The translations under genes were made by a program, and so were the position numbers. A stretch of DNA of 64,000 nucleotides from CAVDWX01 sp963612735 (GTDB lineage Bacteria; Bacillota_I; Bacilli_A; RFN20; CAG-826): NCBI GenBank assembly GCA_963612735.1, contig CAVDWX010000003.1:10185-74184 (forward strand), written 5' to 3'. Below the pieces are notes generated by a model. That model worked only from the letters and a program-made list of their open reading frames with translations. It ran no database searches and was not told where the DNA came from. Below, piece after piece: positions 53,286-61,899 of the stretch. Position 1 is the first letter of the stretch. Each line of letters starts with the position of its first letter.

Positions 53286-54581
53286 TTATTTAGTCTCCTT
53301 TCCAACAATATAGGCTAGTATTTCATTATCTTTATAATATCTAGCGATGGAATACGTTCTTAATTTATTAGATGAAGTAATTATTCTTCTTGATTTAGTT
53401 AATGGGTTATTTGTATACATCAAAGGACAAATGGAAGATAACTTTACGCCTGTATTCATTAATTCTTGATATTTGCTAGTCTTTTTGAATTCGTTAACGA
53501 CATCCGGAGCGGAAGTCATGATTGTTCTTACTTTAACTTTCTTTCTTCCAGTTTCATTTAATCCCATGACAATTTTATCGGTCCAATCATTTAATTGCTT
53601 TAATGTGAGATGCGGACAACCAATAAAGACGAGATTGCCTTTCTTTTCTTTATTTTTCCACATGATTGGGTAAGATTTATAAACTCTATCTAATTCCGCA
53701 TCGTCGATAACATATTCCTTATAATTTTGAGCGAGCAATGATTCCCCTAATTCTTTAGCTTCCGGGGTTAAATTATCGATGTGATATAAACCAACCGCTC
53801 CATTAGACGCAGTAGCGGCTCCAAAATCTTTAAGATAACCTTTAACAAAATCATTTATTTCAGTTCCTAAAAAGTGGTCTAATCCAACGACGTAAGGAAC
53901 ATCTTCCATGACTTTCATTCCAATAGCACTTCCGAGAATTTGGGCTTCTGGAATCTTAGTGGTTTTAATGATTATCTTCCATTTTGCTTTTCTTCCTTCA
54001 TCAGTTAAAAAACCAAATTCAGGAACGTAACCAATAATACTTCCAAATAAATCAAGCATTCCGGAATTGCGGTTGCATCTTGCTCCTAATACCGAATTAG
54101 CATAGACAACTGCACTAGATTCGGCCCAAGAGAGGATATCTCCTTTTTTGGGAATGTTATCAACTTCAGGTAGATAACAAGCACAAGTAAATGAATTAGA
54201 ATCCTTTAATCCAACAGCGGTAAGTTGAGCCTCATAGCGAGCTTGCTCTGAATATAATATTTTAGAAAACACTAATTTTTCTAAAAGATTACATTTCACA
54301 TTTTTATAATCTAGTGGTCTAGGATCAACAGTGAATTTTCCTTTTGTTTTAAGTCCACCAGCGATGAGCTTATCCATGGTCGAAAATAGTGGTTTTAATA
54401 ACCCAATACCAAAAGAGGTGACTAGATGTCCTTCATCGTGAGTTACTTTTACTAAGCGTGGAGCTTCAAACATATCGCCAAACATGACAATAGTTTCCAT
54501 GACTTTAGCTTTTATTTCCCCTTCTTTTCCTTCCAGAATGGTTCTTTGCTCTTCAGTGAGCTGCATTTTAGGTGTATACAT
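53286..54581 (-). CDS. Aconitase X catalytic subunit
   Basis: A 431-residue DUF521/AcnX large subunit. Cysteines that may hold the Fe-S cluster are seen in SNSFTCACYLPEVDNIPK, VLGARCNRNSGMLDLFGSIIGYVP and SSICPLMYTNNPL. The aconitase-fold C-terminal half includes GCPHLTLKQLNDW. The likely reaction is dehydration of cis-3-hydroxy-L-proline to pyrroline-2-carboxylate, by analogy with bacterial AcnX. The ketimine reductase that would follow is not in the window, so the substrate is uncertain. It is separate from the divergent mal operon by about 500 bp. Confidence 0.88.
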   Translation of the reverse strand: MYTPKMQLTEEQRTILEGKEGEIKAKVMETIVMFGDMFEAPRLVKVTHDEGHLVTSFGIGLLKPLFSTMDKLIAGGLKTKGKFTVDPRPLDYKNVKCNLLEKLVFSKILYSEQARYEAQLTAVGLKDSNSFTCACYLPEVDNIPKKGDILSWAESSAVVYANSVLGARCNRNSGMLDLFGSIIGYVPEFGFLTDEGRKAKWKIIIKTTKIPEAQILGSAIGMKVMEDVPYVVGLDHFLGTEINDFVKGYLKDFGAATASNGAVGLYHIDNLTPEAKELGESLLAQNYKEYVIDDAELDRVYKSYPIMWKNKEKKGNLVFIGCPHLTLKQLNDWTDKIVMGLNETGRKKVKVRTIMTSAPDVVNEFKKTSKYQELMNTGVKLSSICPLMYTNNPLTKSRRIITSSNKLRTYSIARYYKDNEILAYIVGKETK

Positions 54582-55087
54582 AATGATTGCCTTCTTTCTT
54601 TTCTATATTTTAAATAGGAATTATAAAGTTAACTATTAATATTTCTAAAAATATGAAGATGCTTACTTATCACATACGTGCACATGTTTCTTTATTATTA
54701 TATATATTTGTGTTAAAAATTCTTATCTTTGTTTTGAAATATATTTCACACGTTTTTTAAAGTGGACAAAAAAGTATTATTTTATATTACACTTTTAAAT
54801 TGATACTAAATAGTTTCGATTCTATCGATAAAAATGTTTATCATTTTATAAGTTCATTTAAATTTAATCTTATAAATTAATATAAAATCTAAAAAGACAA
54901 AATTATTAAACTTTTAGAATTTTAAAGCTTTTTCTTTATTTTATTATGCTTTTTTAGTTGAAAAAGATTTTTTAATGATTTAGATTTTTATTGATGAAAA
55001 AAAGCATTGTGATTGAATATGATTCGATTTACTGTGATTCCAATCTTTAATTAATTTAGTTTTTGTTTTATGAACGGAGATGTTTTT
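54582..55087. promoter_or_regulatory. Divergent regulatory region between aconitase X and the mal operon
   Basis: About 500 bp of very AT-rich DNA with no coding frame. It holds a 14 bp palindrome at 54735-54748. Near the mal side GTGATT occurs at 55009-55014 and again at 55034-55039. I cannot fix a -35/-10 pair for either operon with confidence. Confidence 0.4.
54735..54748. promoter_or_regulatory. Perfect 14 bp palindrome, possible operator
   Basis: TGAAATATATTTCA reads the same on both strands. It lies about 150 bp upstream of the aconitase X start in the divergent spacer. Chance is possible in AT-rich DNA. Confidence 0.35.
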
Positions 55088-56218
55088 ATGAATGTCGAGA
55101 AAGAAAACGTTTTAACGGCCTCGGAAGAAGGGGAACACTATGTGTCACTTAGACATATAGACAAAATTTACGACAACAATGTTCAAGCAGTTTTTGATTT
55201 CAATTTAGATGTCAAAAAGCATGAATTTATTGTCTTTGTTGGACCTTCTGGATGTGGTAAATCAACCACTCTTAGGATGATTGCTGGTTTAGAAGATATT
55301 ACCAAAGGTGAACTTTATATCGATAATGAACTTTGTAACGATAAGACTCCAAAAGATAGAGATATCGCAATGGTGTTCCAAAGTTATGCTCTTTATCCTC
55401 ATATGTCTGTTTACGATAATATGGCATTTGGTTTAAAAATACGCCGTATGCCAAAATATGAAATTGATAAACGTGTTCATGAAGCCGCTCGTATATTACA
55501 AATTGAAGAATATTTAGATCGTAAACCAAAAGCTTTATCTGGTGGGCAAAGACAACGTGTTGCATTAGGCCGAGCAATTGTTAGAAATGCAAAAGTATTC
55601 TTAATGGATGAACCATTATCAAACTTAGACGCTAAATTACGTGTTCAAATGAGAAGTGAAATCATTAAACTTCATGAATCACTTGGTGCTACGACAATTT
55701 ATGTTACTCACGACCAAACCGAAGCTATGACGATGGCTTCAAGAATCGTTGTTATGAAATTAGGTAAAATTCAACAAATTGGTAGTCCTATTGAAATCTA
55801 TAATCATCCCGCTAATTTATTTGTTGCAGGATTTATTGGTAGCCCCGCCATGAATTTCTTAAAAGTGAAATTTGATGCGAAAAAAGGTGTTGCTACAACT
55901 ACTGACGGCAAACATATCAAGATTCCTAGCGAATTATATAAAGGAAAAGTTATACCAAGTGATGTGATATTAGGTATTAGACCTGAAGATATACTTCCTG
56001 TTACTGAAGGAAATCATCCCGAATCGTTTGAAATTGCTGTTAACGTAGCGGAATTATTGGGCAACGAATATTACATTCATACTGACTTTGGTGGTGCGGA
56101 TTTAATTTCTAAATTTCCAGTTAAGAATTTAATTTCTATTGGAGACAAATTGCGCATTGCCTTTAAAACCGAAAAAGTCCATTTCTTTGATCCAGTCTCT
56201 GAAATGGCAATAATATAG
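55088..56218 (+). CDS. malK: Maltodextrin/sugar ABC transporter ATPase (MalK/MsmK-like)
   Basis: A 376-residue ATPase. The ATG at 55088 has CGGAG 8 bp upstream; an in-frame ATG at 55070 would add six residues and has no site. Walker A GPSGCGKST is at 52-60, then the Q-loop MVFQSYALYPHMSV, the signature LSGGQRQRVALGRAI near 148, Walker B VFLMDEPLSNLD, and the H-loop VTHDQTEAM. The C-terminal OB/TOBE regulatory region contains GIRPEDI. It energises MalF and MalG encoded downstream and may serve other sugar permeases. First gene of the operon. Confidence 0.93.
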   Translation: MNVEKENVLTASEEGEHYVSLRHIDKIYDNNVQAVFDFNLDVKKHEFIVFVGPSGCGKSTTLRMIAGLEDITKGELYIDNELCNDKTPKDRDIAMVFQSYALYPHMSVYDNMAFGLKIRRMPKYEIDKRVHEAARILQIEEYLDRKPKALSGGQRQRVALGRAIVRNAKVFLMDEPLSNLDAKLRVQMRSEIIKLHESLGATTIYVTHDQTEAMTMASRIVVMKLGKIQQIGSPIEIYNHPANLFVAGFIGSPAMNFLKVKFDAKKGVATTTDGKHIKIPSELYKGKVIPSDVILGIRPEDILPVTEGNHPESFEIAVNVAELLGNEYYIHTDFGGADLISKFPVKNLISIGDKLRIAFKTEKVHFFDPVSEMAII

Positions 56219-56219
56219 G

Positions 56220-56242
56220 TATTATCCGCATTGCGGTTAATA
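56220..56242. promoter_or_regulatory. Near-palindrome after malK
   Basis: TATTATCCGC and GCGGTTAATA pair around ATT with one mismatch. It is GC-rich at the centre and sits 1 bp after the malK stop. It could be an RNA hairpin that sets the ratio of malK to the following lipoprotein mRNA, or an internal operator. Confidence 0.4.
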
Positions 56243-56298
56243 TAAACATATTTATAAGGAATACGATTGTATCCGAAGTTGTTAAAAGGAGGAAAAAT

Positions 56299-56874
56299 AT
56301 GTTAAAAAAAGGCTTAGCCTTATTTGGCGCAGTACTAATGCTTGCTAGCGTCTCAGCGTGTGATTCCGGTACCAAATGGGAACAAAATAGTAATTCATTT
56401 GAAAAACCAGAAAACGCTATGTACATTATTGGCAGTAGTTGGAATAGTTGGGCGCCTGACACCATTAAAGAAGCTAATCCATCTTGTAAATTTTCTGATG
56501 TAGCTGATTCTGAAACGAAGGTTTTTACAGTCGAAATTACTGAAGAATTGAATAAAGCATGGTGGGGTTTCAAATTTATTTCTTCTAATGCTTGGGCAGA
56601 CCAATATGGTGCTGAGGATGTAGATTTTGAGAAGTGTAACGATGCTTTCAAAGCTTTATTCAAAAACGAAGATGGAACACTTATGACTTACGCTGATTAT
56701 CAAGTGAAATTTGCGGAAGGTAAATCAAATCGTTCTAATATTAGTTTGTCTGGTGTAGAAGGTTGTGTTGGAACATATAAGATTACTTATGATCCATATA
56801 ACTTTGAAACTATCACTGGTGCCAAGACTGAATATTCTCATAAATTCGTCATTGATTTCGCCGCTACTAAATAG
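56299..56874 (+). CDS. Lipoprotein with SusE/SusF-like starch-binding domain
   Basis: A 191-residue lipoprotein: signal peptide with lipobox VSAC (Cys21), then one beta-sandwich domain. The sequence MYIIGSSWNSWAP, WWGFKFISSNAWADQYG and GTYKITYDPYNFETIT follows the pattern of SusE/SusF repeat domains (gly-rich strand, Trp pair, FKF, closing Y.i..d strand). Those domains bind starch on Bacteroides cells. The place between malK and malE supports glucan binding at the cell surface. AAAGGAGG precedes the ATG. The similarity is by eye and should be treated as moderate. Confidence 0.7.
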   Translation: MLKKGLALFGAVLMLASVSACDSGTKWEQNSNSFEKPENAMYIIGSSWNSWAPDTIKEANPSCKFSDVADSETKVFTVEITEELNKAWWGFKFISSNAWADQYGAEDVDFEKCNDAFKALFKNEDGTLMTYADYQVKFAEGKSNRSNISLSGVEGCVGTYKITYDPYNFETITGAKTEYSHKFVIDFAATK

Positions 56875-56893
56875 TGAAAGGAATTAAAAAAAT

Positions 56894-58174
56894 ATGAAAA
56901 ACAAGAAATTTTTATCATTAGCGGTTGCTGCACTTGCATTAAGTGCTTGTGGCAAAACCACTACTAATACCAAGATTGTCATTTGGGCAACTGCTGCTGA
57001 AGAAGCTGTTATTAAAGACGTTGTTGAAACATACAATAAAGAACATTCCAGCAGTCCAATTGAATATGAATTTAAAGCAGTTTCTGAAGCAGATGCTGGA
57101 ACTACTTTAGGAAAAGACCCAACATTAAAAGGTGCACCAGCCTTATTCTTATGTGCTGATGACCACATTTATAACTTACAATCTAAAAACATTATTCTTG
57201 AAATTACTGGTTCACGTGCAAGTAATGTCAAGAAAAACAACACTTCTGCTTCCGTTATTGGCGCTTCCTATAACGATAAACTCTATGGATATCCTGTGAC
57301 ATCCGACAATGGATTCTTCCTTTGGTATAATAGCGAAGTTATTTCAGATACTGAAGCTGGTTCATTAGAAGCTTTGTTGAAGAAAGCTAAAGATTCTGGA
57401 AAGAAATTCTTACTTGATATTGGCAATGGTTGGTATGCTGGTACATTCCTTATGTCACCATCTGCTTGTGGCACATCTTCCTTAACCTGGAAAGAAAACG
57501 ACAAAGGCCAAGTTGTCTATGACACCACTTGGGATAGTGAAGTTGGCGTAAAAGTTTCTGAATATGCCACTACTTTATTAAAACCATATTATGATGATGG
57601 AACATTTGTTGTTGGAAGTAATGAAATCATTGTTGATGGATTTGAAAATGGCTCAATCGTAGCTGCTGTTTCCGGAACTTGGATGGAAAACGATCTTAAA
57701 ACTGCAATGGGCACTAAAGCTAACTATTTAAAAGCAAGCAAACTTCCAGAATATCATCCTGATGGAGAAGATAAAGCTGGCTATCAAATGGCAACATTCA
57801 CTGGCTCTAAATTATATGCAATCAATAAGACTAGACCAGTCGAAGAACAAAAAACTGCTGATACATTAGCTCAACTCTTAACTTCCAAAGAAGCTCAATT
57901 GAGAAGATTTGAAATTCGTCAATCCTTACCATGCAACGTTGAAGCACAAAAAGATAAACGTTATACCGACAATACTACTCTTGGTGGCGCTGCTCTTAAC
58001 GCACAAGTCGCAGCGGCTGCAGCTGTTCAATCTACTTCTGCACAAGATAGATATTGGGAAGTTGGTAAATTAATCGGCAACACCTACATTGGTGTCTCTG
58101 CTTTACCTGAAGGAAATACTTGGGCGCAATTCTTAAAAACTCAAATGGACGGCTTAAGAAATCCTGCTGTTTAA
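56894..58174 (+). CDS. malE: Maltodextrin-binding lipoprotein (MalE-like)
   Basis: A 426-residue extracellular binding lipoprotein. The lipobox is LSAC with Cys19. A SBP_bac_1 fold follows, with IVIWATAAEEAVIKDVVETYN (about 27-47), YNDKLYGYPVTSDNGFFLWYN (about 119-139), the aromatic GNGWYAGTF, and AAVSGTWMENDLK. Family members bind maltose or maltodextrins and hand them to MalFG. A GC-rich hairpin lies between it and malF, which may raise malE message above the permease. AAAGGAA is the ribosome site. Confidence 0.92.
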   Translation: MKNKKFLSLAVAALALSACGKTTTNTKIVIWATAAEEAVIKDVVETYNKEHSSSPIEYEFKAVSEADAGTTLGKDPTLKGAPALFLCADDHIYNLQSKNIILEITGSRASNVKKNNTSASVIGASYNDKLYGYPVTSDNGFFLWYNSEVISDTEAGSLEALLKKAKDSGKKFLLDIGNGWYAGTFLMSPSACGTSSLTWKENDKGQVVYDTTWDSEVGVKVSEYATTLLKPYYDDGTFVVGSNEIIVDGFENGSIVAAVSGTWMENDLKTAMGTKANYLKASKLPEYHPDGEDKAGYQMATFTGSKLYAINKTRPVEEQKTADTLAQLLTSKEAQLRRFEIRQSLPCNVEAQKDKRYTDNTTLGGAALNAQVAAAAAVQSTSAQDRYWEVGKLIGNTYIGVSALPEGNTWAQFLKTQMDGLRNPAV

Positions 58175-58192
58175 TCTTATATTCTTATTTTT

Positions 58193-58217
58193 GAAGGGCA
58201 GGAATTTCCTGCCCTTC
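58193..58217 (+). promoter_or_regulatory. Strong intergenic hairpin between malE and malF
   Basis: GAAGGGCAGGAA (58193-58204) pairs with TTCCTGCCCTTC (58206-58217) around one base, effectively 10-11 bp of stem. It is very GC-rich for this genome and lacks a T-run after it, so it fits a message stabiliser or partial terminator better than a full terminator. AAGGAG of malF follows. Confidence 0.75.
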
Positions 58218-58236
58218 ATATCAAGGAGAAAGCGAT

Positions 58237-61005
58237 ATGGAAACAAAAAACTTAAATCAAAATCAAAAGGAAAATGTTTTTACTAAAGAAGTTAAACCAC
58301 TTTCATGGCATACATATTTTTTTCAGTCATTCTTAAATATTCTTGGTTCATTATGTAAGAAATTATTAGATTTACTTGTTTCTATATTTGTTTCTCTTTT
58401 TTCCTTTTTAGTGGCTATTTCTGCTGGCTTAGTTAAGGCCTGTTATTCCGTTTATAAATTCTTTAAAAGAAAAGTTCACCAATTCATCTACAACGATAAA
58501 TACGGACGTCTTTCTTATGTTGCCTTTGGCATTGGAAGCATCAAACATGGTCAAATAGTCAACGGCATTTTATATCTTATATTTGAAGTTGCTTATATTG
58601 TTTTATTTATATTATTTGGCGCCCCTGCGATTAGTAAAATCACTACATTAGGAACTAAAACTGTTATTGAGGTTTGTGATGAATTCGGATACTGTGAACA
58701 AAAACGTGGTGATAATTCAATCATGATTTTGATTTACGCCTTGCTTTGGATTTTATCTATATTCCTATTTATTTATATATGGAATAGAAGCATTAATGCA
58801 GAATATAAAAATCATCGAATTGAAAAATATGTTGAATATGAAGAGATATATTCTCATCATAAAGATTTTGCTGCTGATTTAGATGAAGAGATTAAAAAAG
58901 AATATTACGAAACTGGTAAAGTTAAAAAAAGTAATGTCAAATCTAAAATTAATGATTATTGTTTATCAATAGGAGATAAGAAAGAAAGTAAATATGCCCG
59001 CTATCTACTTTTAAATGTACTAGATGATGCACTTGTATTTCTTAAAAAAGAAGCGAAATTGGTGAAAAAGATTAAATCATTAACATCCAAAAAAGAATCT
59101 TATGTTGCCAATCAAAATGATAGATTAGCTCACCTTGAGTCACAAACTTTTGATGACGATGCTTTAAAAGAAAAACATAGTGTTAAAATCGATAAATTCA
59201 AGAATAAGATTATGCTTAAAACTGTTGCTTTTGACGCTAAAATCAAAAAGCAAGAGCACTTATTATTCGAAGTGAGAAAAACATATTCTAATCACGTCGA
59301 AAAACAAATAACTCGTAATAATGATACGTATGGTAAATTCAATTTTTATTATCGCCATGTTGCTGATTTAGATAAGCAATTGAATTTCTTTAAAAATTAT
59401 TTTGCTCTCGTTGATATTTATCATAATTCTTTAGGCGGATCAGATGCTCAAAACAAAGCAAATAAAGAAGCTTTGATTCGTCTTAGAAAAGAATTAGAAG
59501 ATAAAAATGCTGCAACAGAAGAAAAATATGCTTTGCTCTTTAAGAAAAAGGCTAATTTAGAAGCTGAACTCAAAGAATTAAAGACTAATTATCATAACAA
59601 TGTTAAAGAGATACATGAAAAACATCCTGACAATATGGATGAACTCCTAGTCGAAGCTAAGACTGAATTAGTCGCCGAAACCACTCGAGTTATGCGTTTA
59701 CTTTCCGACTTACCCGCTGATAAATATATCAAGGCGATGCGTAAAGAAGAATTAAAAGAATCAAAGCATGCTTATATTCGCGATAAAAAATATTTACGTA
59801 CTAATTTTACAAGCGAAACCTTTGCTTTAGAAAAAGTAGTGGAAACAATGATGCTTCAATATGAATTTGAATATAAAGAAGCACACGAATTCGTAAATGC
59901 CTATTTTAAAAATAAGAAAGGTAATTTCTTAAGCGAAGATGAAATTAATTCTAAAATTGATGCTTTGACTATCGAAAAAGAAAGCTACATTGCCGCGAAG
60001 TCAAATAAATTTGACGGTAAACCTAAAACGTTTATGGAACAAATCAAGAGTTTATTCAATGAGAACTTCCATATCACAATTTTACTATTACCAGTAATTG
60101 GAATCGCTTTATTTACAATTGTACCGTTATTATTTTCTGTTCTTATTGCCTTTACCAATTATTCTAAAGGTCATGAGCCTCCACAACAATTATTTACTTG
60201 GATTGGATTTAGCAATTTCGTTCAATTATTTAACCCTGATCCAACTACTCAATTTGCTCAACTTCCAAAAGCATTAGGCTTAACTCTATCTTGGACTCTT
60301 ATTTGGGCAGTCGCGGCCACATTCTCAAATTATTTCTTAGGAATTATTGTGGCTTTGATGATTAATAAAGATGGCATTAAGTTAAAGAAATTTTGGAGAA
60401 CAATATTTGTTCTAACAATTGCTATTCCTCAATTCATCTCTTTACTTTCAATTGCTACTTTATTAAAAGATACTGGTGCTATTGGGACATGGTGGCTTCA
60501 AACATTTGGCTCTAAGTTAGGATTTGCCACATCTAAAAACGTAGCAGGAACTAAATTAATTATAATCTTAGTTAATATTTGGGTTGGTATACCTTATACC
60601 ATTCTATCTACAACTGGAATTTTACTTAATATTCCTAAAGATTTATATGAATCAAGTAAAGTTGATGGAGCTGGTACAGTCACTCAATTCTTTAAGATTA
60701 CAATGCCTTATATTTTGTTTGTAACTGGACCTTATTTAATTACACAATTCGTTGGTAATATCAATAATTTCAACGTTATCTTCTTCTTAACTGGAGGTGA
60801 TCCAACTATCTCAGGATCAATCTTACAGGTTGGTGAGACGGACTTACTTATTACCTTCTTATACGAACTTATAACGAGTGTTTCTAATCCACAATATGGA
60901 ATAGCTTCCGCAGTTGGTATCATCATCTTTGCGGTTTGTTCATTCTTCTCTATTATCATGTATAACAAGAGTGGGGCTATTCAACAGGAGGATCAATTCC
61001 AATAA
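58237..61005 (+). CDS. malF: Maltodextrin ABC transporter permease MalF with a large coiled-coil region
   Basis: A 922-residue protein, where typical MalF in Gram-positives is 290-450. The N-terminal part has hydrophobic segments near 25-72, 108-140 and 165-188. A charged helical region of about 400 residues follows (about 200-600), full of Lys and Glu. The normal binding-protein-dependent permease core starts near 612 (ITILLLPVIGIALFTIVPLLFS) and carries a coupling loop YESSKVDGAGTVTQFFKITMPY. The stop overlaps the malG start (TAATG). The cytoplasmic coil may contact the ATPase or another partner; unknown. Confidence 0.9.
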   Translation: METKNLNQNQKENVFTKEVKPLSWHTYFFQSFLNILGSLCKKLLDLLVSIFVSLFSFLVAISAGLVKACYSVYKFFKRKVHQFIYNDKYGRLSYVAFGIGSIKHGQIVNGILYLIFEVAYIVLFILFGAPAISKITTLGTKTVIEVCDEFGYCEQKRGDNSIMILIYALLWILSIFLFIYIWNRSINAEYKNHRIEKYVEYEEIYSHHKDFAADLDEEIKKEYYETGKVKKSNVKSKINDYCLSIGDKKESKYARYLLLNVLDDALVFLKKEAKLVKKIKSLTSKKESYVANQNDRLAHLESQTFDDDALKEKHSVKIDKFKNKIMLKTVAFDAKIKKQEHLLFEVRKTYSNHVEKQITRNNDTYGKFNFYYRHVADLDKQLNFFKNYFALVDIYHNSLGGSDAQNKANKEALIRLRKELEDKNAATEEKYALLFKKKANLEAELKELKTNYHNNVKEIHEKHPDNMDELLVEAKTELVAETTRVMRLLSDLPADKYIKAMRKEELKESKHAYIRDKKYLRTNFTSETFALEKVVETMMLQYEFEYKEAHEFVNAYFKNKKGNFLSEDEINSKIDALTIEKESYIAAKSNKFDGKPKTFMEQIKSLFNENFHITILLLPVIGIALFTIVPLLFSVLIAFTNYSKGHEPPQQLFTWIGFSNFVQLFNPDPTTQFAQLPKALGLTLSWTLIWAVAATFSNYFLGIIVALMINKDGIKLKKFWRTIFVLTIAIPQFISLLSIATLLKDTGAIGTWWLQTFGSKLGFATSKNVAGTKLIIILVNIWVGIPYTILSTTGILLNIPKDLYESSKVDGAGTVTQFFKITMPYILFVTGPYLITQFVGNINNFNVIFFLTGGDPTISGSILQVGETDLLITFLYELITSVSNPQYGIASAVGIIIFAVCSFFSIIMYNKSGAIQQEDQFQ

Positions 61006-61898
61006 TGAAAAGTTTAAAATTACGCCGTATACTTGGCAACACTATTATTTATATCTTACTTTCTGTTATGGCTATCATTTGGATCGCTCCAATTGTGTGG
61101 CTTATACTTCAATCTTTTGGAACGAGTATTGGCGCTCGCGCACGCTTTATTCCAAATAAATTATCTTTTGATTCTTATATATGGTTATTTTCTAATTTTA
61201 CTGGCCAAACCAATCCTAACGCTACCGCGCATTCTTTGGATGGCAAATTCTTCACTTGGTTTTTAAATACTTTAGTTGTTTCAATTCTTTCTTGCTTGAT
61301 TTCCACAATATTTGTCCTTGGAACAGCTTATGCTTTATCTAGATTTAGATTTAAAGCACGTGGAATGTTCATGCGCATTAATTTAATTATTGGCATGTTC
61401 CCAGGCTTCTTATCGATGATTATCTTATATTGGGTCATGAAAGAAATATTCAACCTCCAAGGTAATTATTTGTCTTTAGTTATCATTTATTCCGCAGGAG
61501 CGGGTGGTGGTTATTATATTTCAAAAGGTTTCTTTGATACCATTTCTAAATCTATTGATGAAGCTGCAATGATTGATGGGGCCAATAAATCTCAAATTTT
61601 CTGGCAAATTATCTTGCCATTAGCTAAACCTATTGTTATTTATACTGTCTTAACATCTTTTATGGCACCTTGGGGTGAATATATTACCTCATCCTATATT
61701 ATCGGCTTACAAAATGTTAATTCTTGGACCGTGGCAATTGGCTTATATCAAATGATGTCGAATAATGATTATGCTGTTAGTTATTACACTCAATTTGCCG
61801 CAGGAGCAATAGTGGTAGCTATTCCAATTACAGTATTATTCCTTGCCTTACAGAAATATTATGTTTCTGGAGTTACTGGCGGAGCTGTCAAAGGATAA
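61005..61898 (+). CDS. malG: Maltodextrin ABC transporter permease MalG
   Basis: A 297-residue permease of normal length with six hydrophobic helices. The EAA coupling loop reads SIDEAAMIDGANKSQIFWQIILPLAKP (about 185-211). The C-terminal TGGAVKG is typical of MalG. It is translationally coupled to malF and followed 1 bp later by the alpha-amylase gene. Confidence 0.95.
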   Translation: MKSLKLRRILGNTIIYILLSVMAIIWIAPIVWLILQSFGTSIGARARFIPNKLSFDSYIWLFSNFTGQTNPNATAHSLDGKFFTWFLNTLVVSILSCLISTIFVLGTAYALSRFRFKARGMFMRINLIIGMFPGFLSMIILYWVMKEIFNLQGNYLSLVIIYSAGAGGGYYISKGFFDTISKSIDEAAMIDGANKSQIFWQIILPLAKPIVIYTVLTSFMAPWGEYITSSYIIGLQNVNSWTVAIGLYQMMSNNDYAVSYYTQFAAGAIVVAIPITVLFLALQKYYVSGVTGGAVKG

Positions 61899-61899
61899 T

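Noticed and set aside
52843..54581. Mevalonate 5-phosphate dehydratase of the archaeal mevalonate route
   Set aside because: IspF in the same window shows the MEP pathway, and no mevalonate gene is present.
55070..55087. ATG at 55070 as malK start
   Set aside because: No ribosome site precedes it, while CGGAG is well placed for the ATG at 55088.
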